64,000 nucleotides of DNA, from positions 3,108,001 through 3,172,000 of the forward strand of contig NZ_CP045875.1 of assembly GCF_009649955.1 (NCBI RefSeq), given 5' to 3'. Positions 62,420 to 64,000 of this stretch are shown here, piece by piece (position 1 is the first letter of the stretch; each line of letters begins with the position of its first letter). Below the pieces are notes generated by a model. The model did not search any database. It was given only the letters and a program-made list of their open reading frames with translations, and was not told where the DNA came from. This DNA comes from Heliorestis convoluta. Lineage in GTDB: Bacteria > Bacillota > Desulfitobacteriia > Heliobacteriales > Heliobacteriaceae. The position numbers and the translations under genes were made by a program.

Positions 62420-63424
62420 GTGAAAAAAGGCACAATTTTTAGTGGCATGCGACCTACAGGCCGCTTGCATATTGGTCACCTGAGTGTCCTAGAGAACTGG
62501 GTACGCTTACAGGATGACTATAACTGCATTTACGGCATTGTGGATTGGCATGCCCTGACCACTTCTTTTGAAGATGTACAAGCTTTACAAAATAACATTC
62601 GTGAAATTGCTTTAGATTGGCTTTCCGCAGGCTTAGATCCTGAGAAAAGCATCATTATGGTACAATCTCAAGTTAAAGAACATGCTGAGTTGCATTTGCT
62701 GTTCTCGATGATGACACCCCTTAGCTGGTTAGAACGTTGTCCGACTTACAAAGACCAGGTGCAGCAGTTCGGTCAACAAGGAAAAGAAATTAACATGTAT
62801 GGCTTTTTAGGCTATCCTTTATTACAATCAGCTGATATCTTGCTCTATCGAGCCGATCATGTTCCTGTTGGACAAGACCAACTTCCTCATATTGAGATTT
62901 GTCGAGAAGTAGCACGACGATTTAATTATCTCTATCAGCAAGAGCTTTTCCCGGAGCCACAAGCGCTGCTTTCGAAAGTAGCCCTCCTACCAGGCATTGA
63001 TAAACGTAAAATGAGCAAGTCCTACGGCAATGACATTCCTTTATCAGCATCAGCAGAAGAAGTGAAAGAAAAAGTTCGTCTGATGGTTACTGATCCATCT
63101 CGCGTGAAAAAGACCGATCCAGGCGATCCTTCTGTCTGTGTCGTTCATAGCTATCATGAGATTTACAATGCCGAAGAAGTAGAGGAGCACGCCCAAGGTT
63201 GCCGCAGTGCAGGCATTGGTTGTGTGGCTTGTAAAAAACGGCTTGCTGTTAAGCTAGAAGAAGTCCTAGGACCGATTCGGGAACGTCGTCAAGAGTTGCT
63301 TTCTCGACCCGGCTTGGTCGATGAGATTCTAGAAGAAGGATCCAGAAAAGCTCGTGCCATTGCTGCTGAAACAATGATGCAAGTGCGAGAAGCTATGGGT
63401 GTAAAAGGCCCTTTAGAAAGGTAA
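62420..63424 (+). CDS. trpS: Tryptophan-tRNA ligase
   Basis: A 334-residue class I synthetase. HIGH motif as GRLHIGHLSVLENW (about residue 17), KMSKS as DKRKMSKSYGNDI (about residue 196). A C-terminal CVACKK pair may be a zinc or structural element. GTG start after TTAGGAGGA. It overlaps nothing and scpA begins five bases later. Confidence 0.95.
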   Translation: MKKGTIFSGMRPTGRLHIGHLSVLENWVRLQDDYNCIYGIVDWHALTTSFEDVQALQNNIREIALDWLSAGLDPEKSIIMVQSQVKEHAELHLLFSMMTPLSWLERCPTYKDQVQQFGQQGKEINMYGFLGYPLLQSADILLYRADHVPVGQDQLPHIEICREVARRFNYLYQQELFPEPQALLSKVALLPGIDKRKMSKSYGNDIPLSASAEEVKEKVRLMVTDPSRVKKTDPGDPSVCVVHSYHEIYNAEEVEEHAQGCRSAGIGCVACKKRLAVKLEEVLGPIRERRQELLSRPGLVDEILEEGSRKARAIAAETMMQVREAMGVKGPLER

Positions 63425-63428
63425 AAAG

Positions 63429-64000
63429 ATGACCTATCGAGTCAATCTTCCTGTTTTTGAAGGACCTTTTGACTTGCTCTTTCATCTGATTGAGAAGAAA
63501 GAATTGGATATCTATGATATACCAATTGGTCAAATCACAGCAGAGTACTTGAACTACTTGCGACAAATGGAAGAGTTGGACCTGGAAGTGGCCAGCTCTT
63601 TTCTTGTCATGGCAGCCACATTGCTATCTATCAAAGCACGGATGCTTTTGCCCAAGCCGGCAGCGTCCGAAGAAGGAGAAGCTGAGGAAATTGATCCGCG
63701 GCAAGAACTGGTTGATCGATTGTTAGAATATCGAAAATACAAAGCTGTCGCAGAATTACTAAAGTCAAAAGAAGAAGAGTATGGGAGAAACTTCCCAAGA
63801 TCCATCGATCCGGCCAGTTTAGCGCATCTCTTTGCGGAAGAGGACCCTTTACAAGGTATTATGATAGGTGATTTGCTCGAATCTTTGCGCAATGCTCTTC
63901 AGGAAGAAGAGGAAAAAGAGCTCGTAACAGAAATCCCAAAAGAAGAAATCTCCATTCAACAGCGGATGAAAGAACTACTAGAGAAAGTGGAAGCGCAAGG
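63429..64000 (+). CDS. scpA: Segregation and condensation protein A, 5' part
   Basis: The first 190 codons of the kleisin subunit that links the two heads of the SMC complex in chromosome segregation. YRVNLPVFEGPFDLLFHLIEKKELDIYDIPI is the SMC neck-binding N-terminal domain, followed by LRQMEELDLEVASSFLVMAATLLSIKARMLLP. The gene runs off the right edge; the C-terminal winged-helix domain is outside. scpB usually follows. Confidence 0.93.
   Translation, partial: MTYRVNLPVFEGPFDLLFHLIEKKELDIYDIPIGQITAEYLNYLRQMEELDLEVASSFLVMAATLLSIKARMLLPKPAASEEGEAEEIDPRQELVDRLLEYRKYKAVAELLKSKEEEYGRNFPRSIDPASLAHLFAEEDPLQGIMIGDLLESLRNALQEEEEKELVTEIPKEEISIQQRMKELLEKVEAQ

Noticed and set aside
21068-64000. The whole stretch right of the sigK half as a skin element
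   Set aside because: It contains tig, clpPX, trpS and other core genes, and no minus-strand sigK 5' half was found.

Overview
The window reads as a chromosome segment of an anaerobic, endospore-forming, flagellated member of the Bacillota, class Clostridia. The evidence is a GerM-type spore protein, a sigma-K fragment, the tig-clpP-clpX-lonB-lonA-engB gene order, strong AGGAGG ribosome sites, a nickel CO dehydrogenase, a class I (Fe-S) fumarase and a 2-hydroxyacyl-CoA dehydratase/activator pair. Heliobacteria or a related Peptococcaceae-like lineage would fit, but that is an inference; no photosynthesis gene lies in the window.

Layout. 1-12.8 kb: a redox-disulfide DUF1858 protein, a PduL-type phosphotransacylase, an HD-GYP protein, a YitT membrane protein, a SNF2 helicase, a glycolipid-type operon (GT2 glycosyltransferase, EamA/ArnE-like half transporter, ArnT-like GT-C protein), two half-size TauE/SafE proteins, a LytTR regulator, a ZIP transporter, a GerM lipoprotein and an SH3/amidase. 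12.9-14.8 kb: glutamate racemase and a 2-hydroxyacyl-CoA dehydratase/double-cubane family gene. 15.3-19.4 kb: a GbsR-type regulator and a glycine-betaine ABC transporter (ATPase, permease, lipoprotein). 19.4-26.8 kb: an accessory region with a HipA-like kinase, the 3' half of sigK with no ribosome site, a tyrosine recombinase, a visibly AT-rich cluster of two nuclease-like genes and a zinc ribbon, and an IS4-type insertion sequence that has cut off the 5' end of an ATPase gene. 28.3-32.3 kb: the dehydratase activator, fumarase alpha and beta, RNase PH, XTP/dITP diphosphatase and tRNA-Leu(UAG). 32.5-48.2 kb: trigger factor, ClpP, ClpX, LonB, LonA, EngB, AsnB, a two-P-loop ATPase, a FlgJ-like rod protein and a third Lon-type protease. 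48.3-54.5 kb: two unlisted small genes, a zinc-ribbon protein, CooS with a long N-terminal extension, a Gln/Ser/Thr/Gly-rich protein, and queC paired with a DUF4130 gene. 54.5-64 kb: a lysine riboswitch and lysA, an ArsP-like permease/thioredoxin/ArsR group, a DHH-CBS-poly(A)polymerase protein, an M50 protease, trpS and the start of scpA.

The most unusual signal is a non-coding dispersed repeat of about 470 bp, present five times: three times on + (14822-15287, 27082-27552, 27851-28321) and twice on - (52474-52896, 58159-58624). Each copy is an inverted pair of 115-nt hairpins. The 57-nt cores of the two hairpins are homologous to each other and differ by paired, compensatory changes, which is internal evidence that the folded form is selected. 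Two copies lie in a perfect 769-bp tandem duplication that also carries the last 285 bp of the dehydratase gene. The third + copy is mosaic. Together these show that recombination at the repeat has separated the dehydratase gene from its activator by about 13.5 kb, with the betaine transporter and the accessory region between them.
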